Notes: generated from the sequence alone by a model not told the origin. A stretch of 64,000 bases of DNA from Hyphomicrobiales bacterium (GCA_021775425.1 JAJFHX010000006.1:1-64000), one strand, 5' to 3'; shown: positions 55,301 through 64,000, numbered from the stretch's first letter. Translations and numbers: made by a program.

Positions 55301-56002
55301 GCTCAGCGTTTCAACTAAATGATGCTCGCCCTGTTGTTTAAAGCCACCCCATATGGTTCTTTTGCGAAGGGCTGCGAGGATGAAGCTTTCAAACTGATCA
55401 TCAGTTGAATAGGTAATCACTTCGTCAAGGGCGGCTTTTTCTGCGCTGTCTTTGTGTTTCAGTGCATAGGTCAGCACGTCGGCAATGGCATGGTTGAGGA
55501 TATCGCTGGAGACCGTTTCATCCAGCACTTTGAAATTTGCCGGCACATTTGCTTCTAGTGGGAAGCGCTGCAAAAGCTTTTCGCAAAACCCGTGAATGGT
55601 CTGCACTTTCATGCCGCCCGGTGTTTCGATGGCTTTGGCGAACAAACGGCGAGCCAGTTCAATTTCGGCCTTGTCGGGTTGACGATCGAGCACCTTGGCA
55701 AGGCTGTTATTGTTGGCTTTGTCTGTCAGTTCAGATTCGGGCATGGTGACCCATTTGGCAAGAGTGTCAAACAGGCGGTTTGACATTTCGGCTGCTGCCG
55801 CTTTGGTGAAAGTAAGACAAAGGATTTTATGTGGCTGATTGCCGCGCATTAATAATCTTAATACGCGGGTGACAAGAATGTAGGTTTTGCCCGTGCCTGC
55901 ATTGGCAGAAACGAATGCCGAGGTTTCAGGGTCAGACGCACTTTGTTGTGACCTGGTTGTCTCTTCGTATATCTCTAGTTTTGCATCTGTTGCTTGTGTC
56001 AT
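52376..56002 (-). CDS. addA: Double-strand break repair helicase-nuclease AddA
   Basis: The 3'-5' helicase and nuclease subunit of AddAB, which processes DNA ends for recombination. 1208 residues: Walker A in SANAGTGKTYIL, motif Ia LTFTKAAAAEM, Walker B LVDEAQDTSPEQW, the helicase motifs AVGDEKQSIYGFQGA and LLYVAMTRARDRLY, and a RecB-like nuclease domain with LIIDYKSNRPSP. Start at 56002 overlaps addB (ATGA). Together with addB one transcriptional unit. Confidence 0.95.
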   Translation of the reverse strand: MTQATDAKLEIYEETTRSQQSASDPETSAFVSANAGTGKTYILVTRVLRLLMRGNQPHKILCLTFTKAAAAEMSNRLFDTLAKWVTMPESELTDKANNNSLAKVLDRQPDKAEIELARRLFAKAIETPGGMKVQTIHGFCEKLLQRFPLEANVPANFKVLDETVSSDILNHAIADVLTYALKHKDSAEKAALDEVITYSTDDQFESFILAALRKRTIWGGFKQQGEHHLVETLSEVLNLPENKSRSHWQKQMTSSTDNELIDSLTPILIEDGGTNNAKLAERLKSARQSNKTEQRVNALKDVYLTKANQPRSEKSFVTKAIKDQYPGLVANILNAKTEFEKAFTAYESLTVAKATESLLLLADKIVENYELQKKRRAALDYQDLIDYTASLLNNFVNTEWVLYKLDQGLDHILVDEAQDTSPEQWQVIARLAEEFFYSEGARDAYIKKDKSMSSKSSVASPFGKDQPYSIEQRTLFAVGDEKQSIYGFQGAEPKQFSEMQKKFATSASRANKDFKSIPLNLSFRSTSAVLVAVDRVFEKEELSRSLSASGAKIHHHAHRQEDEGLVEIWETEKTSGTDTTDAFDPLLEGETEDASGKLARKIARKIKSWLDTKESLPSKGRPIEAGDILILVRKRAPFAPLIIQALKAENIPVAGADRIIITEQLAVQDIMALGDFLLLPENDLALASLLKSPVFNLNDDDLFQLSYNRKGSLWQSLRYFAKREERYNEIASQLSLWLSRADILPPFEFFANLLEGEGLRQKFIARLGAVAGDALDEFLNLSLQYDELEPPSLEGFLHWLRRSGAEIKRDMEKGRNEVRVMTVHGAKGLEADIVFLPDTCSSKTASAQESLLTVKIPTEPDDPVNKRHNQTMLWSLSKKSHLASISQARNAIKQQADEEQLRLLYVAMTRARDRLYICGFEGVQGRSANCWYNLIEEGLEPLLKDVTLKDGSTVRQLTSGSEDKSPPIITDESDQAPIPPLPAWATTRALSEPVRTIPVAPSSVIPYETPEDDEDKLPVEPALLSPRSLGQDGRFIRGRLVHKLLEYLPDVAPDQREKVAKTLTSHHGRELTEKHQQAIIRETMAILENPDYQDLFGEQSAAEVSIIARITQKKQGATPILLQGQIDRLVVRDSEILIIDYKSNRPSPRELSGVAEAYQAQLAAYRIALREIYPKHRLKAALLWTDGPYLMEIPSEMLDKYEAILNKE

Positions 56003-59000
56003 GATTGCGGCTCCCCCTCTTCCTCTGTGCCCCATTCTTCTACGCGGGCGAGGTGGGCATAATCATCAAATCTGTATTTTGCTTTGAACTTGTGGCGACG
56101 CATGGCTTTGTATGGGGTTTCAACTTTATCAAATCGGGTGATCAGTTTTTCCAGCTGGCTGAGTGATTTTTCTATCAATGCCTCAAGATCCTGATTTATC
56201 TCATATTCGACACCGGCCGGGTCAGCACCTTTTGCTTCGATATATGCGAGACTTGTCACTGGGCCTTTGCTCAACTTTTCAAAGCCTTTCTGCTGTTGAA
56301 TGGCGGCTTCCAGCGGCAATTGGGGGCTGAACAAGTTTTCAACTTCTTTTGCTGTCGGCACTGTGCCGGTTTTATAATCATATATATGAAACGAGCCGTC
56401 ATTGGCTTCGTCTATTCTGTCTGCCCGGGCAGTGAGGATGAAGGGTTTGCCGCTGACATTAATTTCAAGCCTGCCATCCAGCTCTGTATGAATTTGCTTT
56501 AAGCCTTTGCGCCGCTCTGGTTCTGTTTCAGCGAACCAATTAGCGAAACGGTTGAAGCGCGGTTGCCAGAACGCACCGATTTGCGGGTGGATGGCGATGT
56601 CTTTCATGAGTGTTGCGGCGATGTTTATCAACTGATCAGCTGCGTCTTCTGGTAATTCTTGCGGGTATTTTTCGGTGAAAATCTGCATGGCTTTGTGGAT
56701 GATCTGACCGCGCATGGACGCATCCGGCGGGGTTCCTAAAGCATCCAGAGGGATGAGGTTTAAAATGTTGCGGGCGAAGATGGAGTAAGGATTGGCAATC
56801 CAGTCTTCGATGCGGGTGACACTTAGCTGGCGGGGGCGAGCATCAACGGGCGGTGTTGGGGCTGGCGCACTGACGCGGTCAGTTGGTGTGACTTTATCTC
56901 GAAGGCTGGCCCATTTGACGAAGGGTTCTTCTGGTTTTGCGTTAAGAAGGGAAGATGCTTTCAGCCCCTCCAGCAGCGCGTTCATGCGCATGATCCATCT
57001 TGAAGGAACGGTTTCAACGCCATCTGTTTTCGCCGCTCTTGTGAGGTGGACTTCTTTTGCTTTTAACAGTGAGGCAAAATCATGAGCGCCATAACCGATG
57101 TGTTGTTCTGGCGCGGGGAGGCCAAGCTCCTGACACATGGGGCGGGAAAGCCAGGGGCTGGCATTGGCAGTATTGGGCCAGGTGCTTTCGTTCAACCCAC
57201 CGAGGATGACGACGTCTGGCTGTTGCAAACGCGATTCAAACGGACCCCAGATGAAGATGCGCGGATGGACAGGTGTTAAAGGGCGGACCGTTTCACCGGC
57301 AATGAGGCTTCTGTAAAATTCGGGGTAATCATTGATGGTAAGGGGGGGGCTGACTTGTTTTATCAGTAATAGTTCGGCCAGCAATCTTGCCAGTTGTTCG
57401 CCAGCGGCCCCAAGCCAGATACTGCTGCCTTTTTCGGCTTTATTTTCTTCTGGGATCTTATCTGCATCGGTTTCTGAAATTTCATCTGCTAAATTTTCAG
57501 CCACTTCGATATGGGCATTGATGAAGTTTTCAAGCGGTTGTGCGGCGTTGTTTTTAAACGCTGCTAAAGGTGTGAATGCCATGATCAGACGATCAAGTAA
57601 AGTCGTGGCCAGGGTCCATTCTTCTTCGCTCAGGCGGGAAATGGCGGGGTGGATGTGCTGATCTTTTACGCCTTTCTGTTTGTTCAGGATTTTTTCACGG
57701 CTTGCGTTAAAGGTAGCTTTTACCCCTTCAAGCCCGCCGCCCAGCCAGGGCCGTCTTAATGCAGAGATTTCAAGGGCACGGGCAGCGAGGCGGCTATCTC
57801 CCCGCTTAAAACCGAGGCGGGTGAGCGGGTGTTTTAATAACGCAAGCAGTGAAGATGGTTCAAAGCCTTTGCCAGCTGCTTCAATGATGGCATCAAAAAA
57901 AGTGCCCGGCATGGTTTTTGATAACGGCCTGCCGCCTGAATCATCTACCTTGATGCCCCATTGCTCAAGCCGGACAGTGACCCTTCTGGCGAGCAGCCTG
58001 TCTGGTGTGACAAGGGCTGCGGTTTTTCCCGGGTGGTCAGCGCTGCGCCTTAAGATGAGTGAAATCATCTCTGCTTCTTCCTGTGCGTCGCGGGCAACGT
58101 TGAGGGAAATATTCTCAAAACCTTTTTGCAGATTATTGGCGCGGATTTTATCGGCTTCTATGTTTGCGATATAGTCCTGCCAGCGTTCGGTGGAACTTGA
58201 AGGGCGAAGAGCCTCACTTACAAAACTGATCAGCTCCTGTTTATCATCGGTTGGCTCTGTACCCTTAAGGGCAGGGATTTTAACTCTTTTGATGCCGATA
58301 TCGCTGAGTAATTTGGCAAGCCCAAACTGCGGGTGCTCAGGATGGTTCGGCACCAGATTCTCAAAGGCTTCATCTTCAAGGTGCTGATCGAGCCCCGGTA
58401 GTACGATGGTGCCATTTTCGAGACTGGCCACGGCTTTCAACAACCGGGCAGCGGCGGGGATGCTACCGGTTGAACCGGCAATGATGACCGGATTTTCCGG
58501 TTTGCTTTGTTGAAGGCGCTCAGCTTCACGGCTTAAGAGCAGGTTTCGCCTTGCTGCCATGCTGAGCTGTTCTGTTGCTACGAGATATTCCGGCCAGAGT
58601 TTTGTGATGATTGATAAAAATTCAAGCGTTTGCTGCCAGTGATCTGAAAATTTATCAGGCACGAGCTGGTCAAGTTTTCCCAGATCAACTTGCTCTGTTT
58701 CAGCGTTATCTATCAGCTTGGCGAGTTCTCTCGCCATAAGAGATGCCTGAGCTGGTTTGGTTTCTGCCTGATAAAAGGTTTCTTCCAGTTCCTTCCAGAG
58801 ATGGGTTGATGTCGTTTTGCGCCAGCTTAAAATGGTTTGTGTGAGAAACAGATGTCGCTCCAGATTAGAGACGGCGGGTTTCATATCTATCAGTCCAGGG
58901 TCGGGTCCTGTCTGGTCTGTGTCTGTGCCTGTGTCTGTGCCGGACAAACGCTCTGTTACGGCTTCGTGGATCAGCCCTTCATCTTCGCCGCCATCACCAA

Positions 59001-59241
59001 GGGGACGGATGGTTGGCAGGATGATGGCTTTGCTGCCTGATAAACGCAAAAATGCTTCACCACAAACGCGGCAGGCGCGGCGTGTTGGCAGCAATACCGT
59101 TATTTTTGACAGATCCTCAACTTTGGGTGGGGCTGGCTGGTCTTTGCCCTGGTTTTTTGCGGGCAGATCGCCATTCAAAATCGCTCTTACAAGGCTATCA
59201 ATAAAAGGGGCGGTTGATGGAATGTGCACAATGCTGGACAT
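55999..59241 (-). CDS. addB: Double-strand break repair protein AddB
   Basis: Partner of AddA; helps in Chi recognition and has a second nuclease site. 1080 residues: a helicase-like N-terminal part without a Walker A lysine (the position reads TVLLPTRRACRVCGE), and a C-terminal RecB-like nuclease with HIYDYKTG. No cysteine cluster is seen in the nuclease domain, unlike the iron-sulfur AddB of Bacillus. Overlaps addA by 4 nt. Confidence 0.9.
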   Translation of the reverse strand: MSSIVHIPSTAPFIDSLVRAILNGDLPAKNQGKDQPAPPKVEDLSKITVLLPTRRACRVCGEAFLRLSGSKAIILPTIRPLGDGGEDEGLIHEAVTERLSGTDTGTDTDQTGPDPGLIDMKPAVSNLERHLFLTQTILSWRKTTSTHLWKELEETFYQAETKPAQASLMARELAKLIDNAETEQVDLGKLDQLVPDKFSDHWQQTLEFLSIITKLWPEYLVATEQLSMAARRNLLLSREAERLQQSKPENPVIIAGSTGSIPAAARLLKAVASLENGTIVLPGLDQHLEDEAFENLVPNHPEHPQFGLAKLLSDIGIKRVKIPALKGTEPTDDKQELISFVSEALRPSSSTERWQDYIANIEADKIRANNLQKGFENISLNVARDAQEEAEMISLILRRSADHPGKTAALVTPDRLLARRVTVRLEQWGIKVDDSGGRPLSKTMPGTFFDAIIEAAGKGFEPSSLLALLKHPLTRLGFKRGDSRLAARALEISALRRPWLGGGLEGVKATFNASREKILNKQKGVKDQHIHPAISRLSEEEWTLATTLLDRLIMAFTPLAAFKNNAAQPLENFINAHIEVAENLADEISETDADKIPEENKAEKGSSIWLGAAGEQLARLLAELLLIKQVSPPLTINDYPEFYRSLIAGETVRPLTPVHPRIFIWGPFESRLQQPDVVILGGLNESTWPNTANASPWLSRPMCQELGLPAPEQHIGYGAHDFASLLKAKEVHLTRAAKTDGVETVPSRWIMRMNALLEGLKASSLLNAKPEEPFVKWASLRDKVTPTDRVSAPAPTPPVDARPRQLSVTRIEDWIANPYSIFARNILNLIPLDALGTPPDASMRGQIIHKAMQIFTEKYPQELPEDAADQLINIAATLMKDIAIHPQIGAFWQPRFNRFANWFAETEPERRKGLKQIHTELDGRLEINVSGKPFILTARADRIDEANDGSFHIYDYKTGTVPTAKEVENLFSPQLPLEAAIQQQKGFEKLSKGPVTSLAYIEAKGADPAGVEYEINQDLEALIEKSLSQLEKLITRFDKVETPYKAMRRHKFKAKYRFDDYAHLARVEEWGTEEEGEPQS

Positions 59242-59292
59242 CTTTTAATGGTTATCCCCTTAAAACGTGAATGATTGCCTGTTATTTTCCTA

Positions 59293-60009
59293 TCATGTTG
59301 GGTTGGTGGTTTTTATGCAATGCTCTGCTTCACTGAGGGCCTCAGTTGTCCCCACATGCATCCATATGCCCTGATGATGTACACCATAGAGCCGTTGGCT
59401 GGCAATGGCCTGATCCCAAAGCATATTCAGTGAAAAGGGGCCTTCCGGGCTGTTTGCAAAGAGGGCTTTTGTCGCGATGCTGACCCCTATGAAGACGTGA
59501 TCTGTTGAAACGCCAGCTTGTTTGCGGCTGATTAGCCCCGTTTCACTCAATTCAAAATCTCCCGTTCCGCTATACCCTATTGAGTTGTTTCGGTTCGCCA
59601 GACAGAGGAGATTATCCATTCTCGACAGGGAGAAATTGCTGATCATGGCCGCTAAATTGTTATAGCCTTGTTCGATCCAGGTGGAATCAGAATTATGAAT
59701 AAAGAAGGGCTCATCACTGAAATGGGTTAGCGCTTTTTTTACGCCGCCGCCTGTATCAAGCAGCAAATCTCGTTCATCAGAAATGATGAATTCAGCGTTG
59801 TTTTTTTGTTTCAGATGCGTTTCCAGCTGATCAGCCAGGTAGTGTACATTGACGACAATTTTTTCAACCCCGACACTGATCAGTCGATCTATCACATGAT
59901 CAATCATAGGTTTGCCAGCTAAGGCAACAAGAGGCTTTGGGGTGTGATCCGTTAACGGGCGCATACGCGAGCCGAACCCGGCACCAAGAATAAAGGCCTG
60001 TTTCACCAT
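59293..60009 (-). CDS. murU: N-acetylmuramate-1-phosphate uridylyltransferase MurU
   Basis: Makes UDP-MurNAc from MurNAc-1-phosphate in a cell-wall recycling route. 238 residues, nucleotidyltransferase fold with ILGAGFGSRMRPLTDHTPKPLVALAGKPM and VVNVHYLADQLE near the N-terminus. Start at 60009 (MVKQAFIL) overlaps the tsaE-amgK gene by 7 nt. Next to amgK, which makes its substrate, so MurU is the best of the sugar-nucleotidyltransferase choices. Confidence 0.85.
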   Translation of the reverse strand: MVKQAFILGAGFGSRMRPLTDHTPKPLVALAGKPMIDHVIDRLISVGVEKIVVNVHYLADQLETHLKQKNNAEFIISDERDLLLDTGGGVKKALTHFSDEPFFIHNSDSTWIEQGYNNLAAMISNFSLSRMDNLLCLANRNNSIGYSGTGDFELSETGLISRKQAGVSTDHVFIGVSIATKALFANSPEGPFSLNMLWDQAIASQRLYGVHHQGIWMHVGTTEALSEAEHCIKTTNPT

Positions 60010-61628
60010 TGTTTGCCCTGCTCCTTCGCCCGCTCTGATGGCTTGCATTGTGTTAAATTTGGCATTTTCGGTTGATGGTTGGTGTTGAACCATTCGGCCC
60101 GCAATTCAGGCGGAAAATTTATTTGGTACCATTCTGCCAATTCAGATAACGTTTTGTGTTGAAGATTGCGCTCAAGATAATCCCAGATACGGGGGATGTG
60201 GGTGAGGTAATTTGATTTGCCATCGCGAACTGATAGCCGAACGAAGATGCCCAGCAGCTTAGAAGCGCGCTGCGCCCCTAAAATGGCATAAGCTTTTTGA
60301 AAGTCTTCTTTGTCAAAATCAGGTTCACTGATGCTCACCTGTTCGAGATATCTTTGCTTTAAGTGCTGTTCCATTTCGCCTTTCACCATCAGGCGCGCGT
60401 CCTGACAGAGCGAGACGACATCGTATGCCGGGTGGCCGATAACCGCATCCTGAAAATCGATGATGCCAACGCTTTCTATGCCCGTTCTAGCTTTGATGTG
60501 CATGAGGTTGGGTGAGTGAAAATCTCGCAGGACCCAATGCCTGTTATTTGTCTTTAACTCGTTGAATAATTTCTGCCATATGGCTTTATAAGCGCCTCGA
60601 CCTTCTTCACTGATGGGCGATTGTTTGACTACGGGCCAATACCAGTCAATTACCAATTCAGATTCGATAGAAAGTGCTTCATCATCATAGGCTGGAAGCT
60701 GATAGGTGAGATTGTCAAAGTTAACAGGGGCGGGTGGTAACTGGCGTACCTTAACCAGCGCGTCTATGGCTGGTTCGTAAAGCTTCTGCTGGTTTGGGCC
60801 CTGTTCTGTTATGAGATGGAAATACTGATCATCGCCGAGATCAGTGATCAATAACAGACCTTTTTCAATATCGTAGCTTTGAACTTCAGGCACAGTCAGG
60901 CCAGCGGCGGCGAGTGTTTTCGAAACGGCGACAAAACTTGTCATGTTTTCAGCAAGATGCGCGATCTGGCTGTAGGGTTTGCCGTTTTTTATGGGCGCAC
61001 CATCGGGCTGGGGGGGAGCGTTCATCAGCAAGGCCTGTTGAACGTTTGCAGCTTCATCGTCATTTTTTTTCAGGCGCATATAAGATCTTGTTGATGCGTC
61101 GCCCTGAAGAAAGGCCCAGTTTGCCTCACTCCAACCGGCAGATTTAAGGAAGTCTTCGATATTTTGAAATCTTGCCAGTTTTTGTTCTGCTGACCCAAAA
61201 CCACGGATAGTGATTTTACGGCTTTCGCCCTGATCCAGTTCTTTGAGGCTGATTTCAAACCTGTCTTCAATCTGATGATCATCGCTTAATTGTTCTGGCC
61301 ATTCGATGAGTGTGAGGTGATGATTTAGATTATCATAGAGGCCGAGCTCTTCGACCTCACTTCTATCAGACAGACGGTAGAGATCAAAATGAGAGATTTC
61401 CATTCTTGTAGTCTGATAGGGGATGAGCAGGGGAAAGGTGGGGCTTGGGACTTCAAGATCACTGACCCCGGCGATGGCACGAATGACGGCGCGGGCGAAA
61501 GTTGATTTTCCGGCACCTAAGTCACCCATTAGAAACAGAGTGTCACCTTTGCCTAACCCTGTTGCGAAGCGGCTGGCGATCTGCTCGAGACTAGTAGCAC
61601 CTGTTGCGGTTTTTTGAATGATGGTCAC
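60003..61628 (-). CDS. tsaE: TsaE-AmgK fusion: tRNA t6A ATPase plus sugar kinase
   Basis: 541 residues with two domains. N-terminal (1-155): TsaE-type ATPase with P-loop GDLGAGKSTFARA, PSPTFPLL and HFDLYRL; it supports N6-threonylcarbamoyl-adenosine formation on tRNA. C-terminal (about 165-520): aminoglycoside-phosphotransferase fold with LRDFHSPNLM and IIDFQDAVIGHPAYDVV, matching AmgK, the anomeric kinase that phosphorylates MurNAc. The fusion is common in alphaproteobacteria. murU follows directly. Confidence 0.9.
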   Translation of the reverse strand: MTIIQKTATGATSLEQIASRFATGLGKGDTLFLMGDLGAGKSTFARAVIRAIAGVSDLEVPSPTFPLLIPYQTTRMEISHFDLYRLSDRSEVEELGLYDNLNHHLTLIEWPEQLSDDHQIEDRFEISLKELDQGESRKITIRGFGSAEQKLARFQNIEDFLKSAGWSEANWAFLQGDASTRSYMRLKKNDDEAANVQQALLMNAPPQPDGAPIKNGKPYSQIAHLAENMTSFVAVSKTLAAAGLTVPEVQSYDIEKGLLLITDLGDDQYFHLITEQGPNQQKLYEPAIDALVKVRQLPPAPVNFDNLTYQLPAYDDEALSIESELVIDWYWPVVKQSPISEEGRGAYKAIWQKLFNELKTNNRHWVLRDFHSPNLMHIKARTGIESVGIIDFQDAVIGHPAYDVVSLCQDARLMVKGEMEQHLKQRYLEQVSISEPDFDKEDFQKAYAILGAQRASKLLGIFVRLSVRDGKSNYLTHIPRIWDYLERNLQHKTLSELAEWYQINFPPELRAEWFNTNHQPKMPNLTQCKPSERAKEQGKQW

Positions 61629-61699
61629 GCATTACTCCGGAGTGACTGCATTTAAAAAGAATTGGATATACTCACGTTAAATTGGTGTTTTATGCGGCT

Positions 61700-64000
61700 T
61701 TAAGCGGCATTGATATTATTTTCTTCGCGTGGCTGGTCATTTTCTTGCGCAAGAGGTTGTTTTAGTGGCAAAAATACAGTGACGGTGGTGCCTTTTCCTT
61801 CTTTGGATTTAAGATCAAGGCTACCGTGATGCAGCTCAACAATGCTTTTAACAATAGATAAGCCAAGGCCTGCGCCTCTGTGATTTGAACCACGTGACTG
61901 GCTTTCAAAACGATCAAAAACTGTGTTCTGTTCTGCTTCCGGGATGCCGCAACCATTATCAATAACGGAAATTGCAATTTGACCGGCTGTTTTTCTCGCT
62001 GTCAGTTCCACTTTTACGCCCTGATCAGAAAAGCCAACCGCGTTTGTCAGCAGGTTGAACACCACCTGACTGATGCGTTTGCTATCAACTTCAAAACTAC
62101 CGATGTTTTTGGGCATGTTAATTTCGAGTTGAAGAATGTCTCTGCCATATCTTGAGCCGAGTTTTTCTTTGGCAATTTCGATCACATCACTGACTTTTAC
62201 TTCTTCGATGTTCAGATCAAGACCGCCAGCATCAATGGTTGCGAGATCAAGAATATCATCAACGATGGCAAGAAGGCTATCTGATGAGCTTTTGATGTCA
62301 TCGAGATATTCACTTTGTTTGTTGTTCAGCTCGCCGATTGAATCTGTGCCCATCAGCTCGCTAAAGCCGATGATGTTGGTTAAGGGTGAACGCAGCTCAT
62401 AGGAGACATGAGAAATGAAAGTATTTTTCAGCTTATCTGCAGCGACCAGAGCTTCGTTTCGCTCACGCAGAACCCGCTCCATATCCCTGTGAGCAGTAAC
62501 GTCAATATAGGTCAGCAGCGTTGCTCCGTCTGGTAGGGGTGAGGCTGTGTAATGCAGAACTTTACCATCCGGTCTTGTTAGTTCGGCACTGACCGGGTCG
62601 CGTCTTTCACTAATGGCTGTCACCGCGCTATGCACATCATCCCAGGAGGCATCATCGAAAATGGCGCGGCAACGATAGATGACTTCGTCGATGTGGGGAA
62701 CGCTGCGCAGGAACGCTTCATCCAGTTTCCAGATGTCGGCAAAGGCCGGGTTATGCAGGCGAAGGCGACCATCAGTTGAAAACACAACCACGCCTTCTGT
62801 CAGATTATCCAGAGTTTCACGTTGCACGCCGATTAATTCGTTGTAGCGGCTTTCTAATGCGAAGCGTTCTGTTACATCATCATATAGGTGGGTGACGCCG
62901 CCGTCTGAGCGCAATTCGCGCATGACCTGGATGATGCGGCCATCTGGCAGGTGCCACCAATCCTCACGGTTTTCCTGGGATTGATAAACTGCAAGCTGGG
63001 CTTCGCGCCAGGCGCGATAGTCGGCCTCTTCAGGAAGCTGGCGCATGGTGCTTAATTTATCGAGAATTTCCCCTTCTTCCGGCCCCATATCCAGCCAGTG
63101 CTGGTCAAGATTCCAGAGGTCTATATATGCCTGATTACAGAAGGTAAGCTTTTGTTTTGCATTAAATATTGCTGTGGCGGTCGCGACGCGGTTCAGTGTT
63201 TTGGTGTGGGCTTCAATCAGATTTTCAAGCTGGCCTTCAGCGCTTTCAATTTCACCCACATCAATGGCCAGGCCGGCGCTGCCTTCTGCCAGCGGAATGG
63301 CGATGGCGTCAAATGCACGGCGATCCCCACCAATGATGGTGTGGAAGCGATTAGAAAAGACCTGATTGCTTTCAATAGATTCAGCAATCGCTTTTCGCTG
63401 GCGAAGTTCTAGCAATTCGATTTGTCTTGCCTTGACGTCTTCCAGATCTGTGCCGCCGACAGACTCCATATATGACTGATTGACCCATGTCAGCTTGCCG
63501 GCATCATCCCTGAACCATACGGGCAGTGGAAGTGCGTTGATCAGAGATTGCTGATTTTCGACTGTGCGGGCCAGCTTGCGTCGGTGTTCATAGATGTTTG
63601 CAATTTCACTGGCGCTACCGGCGATGTTTCTTAAGCGCAGGATTGGTGTGCCACCTGCCGAGCGGCCATCAGCTTCAAGATGATGACCAGAGAGGGTGCG
63701 GATTGTCAGCGTGAAGGCGCTGCCATCACGAAACAGGATTTCAAGTTTGGCGCGCAATTCATGGGCCGAGGCGAGCTCAAGCCACTGGTCAAAATACAGA
63801 GTTTCAGAAAAATGAAAGGGGATGCCTGTGTCTGTATCTAAAGTGTGAATGATGAGGTTTGGCTCGCCCTTTTCATCCCACAGCATCAATAATTGTGGCT
63901 CCGCTTTCAGCATGGCCTGAGCGAGGTTCAATTCCTGCTGGATGGTTTTGACATCCTTATTGGCGCGAAGTCGTTCTGCGTGGGCGGCTTTCTGAGTTTG
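61700..64000 (-). CDS. divL: DivL-like PAS sensor kinase with Tyr in the phospho-acceptor site (5' end outside the window)
   Basis: At least 766 residues are open up to the right edge, so the N-terminus is missing. Several PAS-like domains are visible (e.g. LINALPLPVWFRDDAGKLTWVNQSY, NLTEGVVVFSTDGRLRLHNPAFADIW), then FISHVSYELRSPLTNIIGF and a full HATPase (NLLTNAVGFSD, DNGCGIPE, GAGLGLSIVKS). The canonical H-box His is Tyr (codon 62399-62401), the hallmark of DivL, an activator of the CckA kinase. The position beside tsaE fits the alphaproteobacterial gene order as I remember it. Confidence 0.85.
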   Translation of the reverse strand, partial: QTQKAAHAERLRANKDVKTIQQELNLAQAMLKAEPQLLMLWDEKGEPNLIIHTLDTDTGIPFHFSETLYFDQWLELASAHELRAKLEILFRDGSAFTLTIRTLSGHHLEADGRSAGGTPILRLRNIAGSASEIANIYEHRRKLARTVENQQSLINALPLPVWFRDDAGKLTWVNQSYMESVGGTDLEDVKARQIELLELRQRKAIAESIESNQVFSNRFHTIIGGDRRAFDAIAIPLAEGSAGLAIDVGEIESAEGQLENLIEAHTKTLNRVATATAIFNAKQKLTFCNQAYIDLWNLDQHWLDMGPEEGEILDKLSTMRQLPEEADYRAWREAQLAVYQSQENREDWWHLPDGRIIQVMRELRSDGGVTHLYDDVTERFALESRYNELIGVQRETLDNLTEGVVVFSTDGRLRLHNPAFADIWKLDEAFLRSVPHIDEVIYRCRAIFDDASWDDVHSAVTAISERRDPVSAELTRPDGKVLHYTASPLPDGATLLTYIDVTAHRDMERVLRERNEALVAADKLKNTFISHVSYELRSPLTNIIGFSELMGTDSIGELNNKQSEYLDDIKSSSDSLLAIVDDILDLATIDAGGLDLNIEEVKVSDVIEIAKEKLGSRYGRDILQLEINMPKNIGSFEVDSKRISQVVFNLLTNAVGFSDQGVKVELTARKTAGQIAISVIDNGCGIPEAEQNTVFDRFESQSRGSNHRGAGLGLSIVKSIVELHHGSLDLKSKEGKGTTVTVFLPLKQPLAQENDQPREENNINAA

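Overview
The window is chromosomal DNA from an alphaproteobacterium. The markers are ChpT and a Tyr-type DivL (the CckA-ChpT-CtrA cell-cycle phosphorelay), EipA/DUF1134, RpoH beside RluD and a DUF6476-like membrane protein, a TIGR02300/FYDLN protein before aroA-cmk-rpsA, a TIGR03808 Tat protein, a class I lysyl-tRNA synthetase, and the block trpFBA-accD-folC / trxA-addA-addB-murU-tsaE-divL. Base composition is moderate for the class. A Hyphomicrobiales-like or related marine lineage is my best guess; this is inference.

Layout. 1-6.9 kb: the end of an unknown gene, a shared terminator, and a minus-strand chemotaxis operon (chpT-cheA-cheW-cheY-cheB-cheR) headed by the cell-cycle phosphotransferase chpT. 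7-18 kb: cysQ, a YHS protein, eipA, a coiled-coil membrane protein, a DUF6476-like protein, rluD, rpoH, a gene-poor stretch with a possible sRNA, an acyltransferase, an ArsR/AHSA1 pair and a DUF4394 protein with a structured leader. 18-31 kb: cfa, an M50 protease, a LOG protein, dapD, DUF805 proteins, dapE, a YqaA-like protein, meaB, a PAS pseudo-kinase, a TIGR03808 protein and a TerB protein. 31-39 kb: class I lysK, ada, three VOC genes, a hydrolase, a guanidine-III riboswitch with the SMR exporter gdx, a SnoaL protein, a MerR/methyltransferase pair and tRNA-Ala. 39-52 kb: TIGR02300, aroA-cmk-rpsA-sppA-ihfB-lapA, trpF-trpB-trpA, accD, folC. 52-64 kb (minus strand): trxA, addA-addB, murU, a tsaE-amgK fusion, and divL, which is cut by the window edge.

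Most genes are core housekeeping. The strongest non-routine signals are: (i) a family of nested palindromic repeats at three intergenic loci (30.4, 39.0 and 44.1 kb), with compensatory changes in both stems and a conserved tail, which looks like a REP-type mobile or structured element; (ii) a guanidine-III riboswitch before gdx; (iii) Tyr in place of the phospho-acceptor His in DivL; (iv) an intrinsic-terminator hairpin between trpB and trpA; (v) a leader before the DUF4394 gene that can form two exclusive folds; (vi) a SoxR-box-like dyad in a 19-bp-spacer promoter between a MerR gene and a methyltransferase gene.

Two themes connect genes across the window. DivL at one end and ChpT at the other both belong to the CtrA pathway, and chpT sits in the chemotaxis operon. 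CysQ, EipA, Cfa, LapA, DapD/DapE and AmgK/MurU all relate to the envelope or peptidoglycan precursors. All functional calls come from reading motifs in the sequence; no database search was run.
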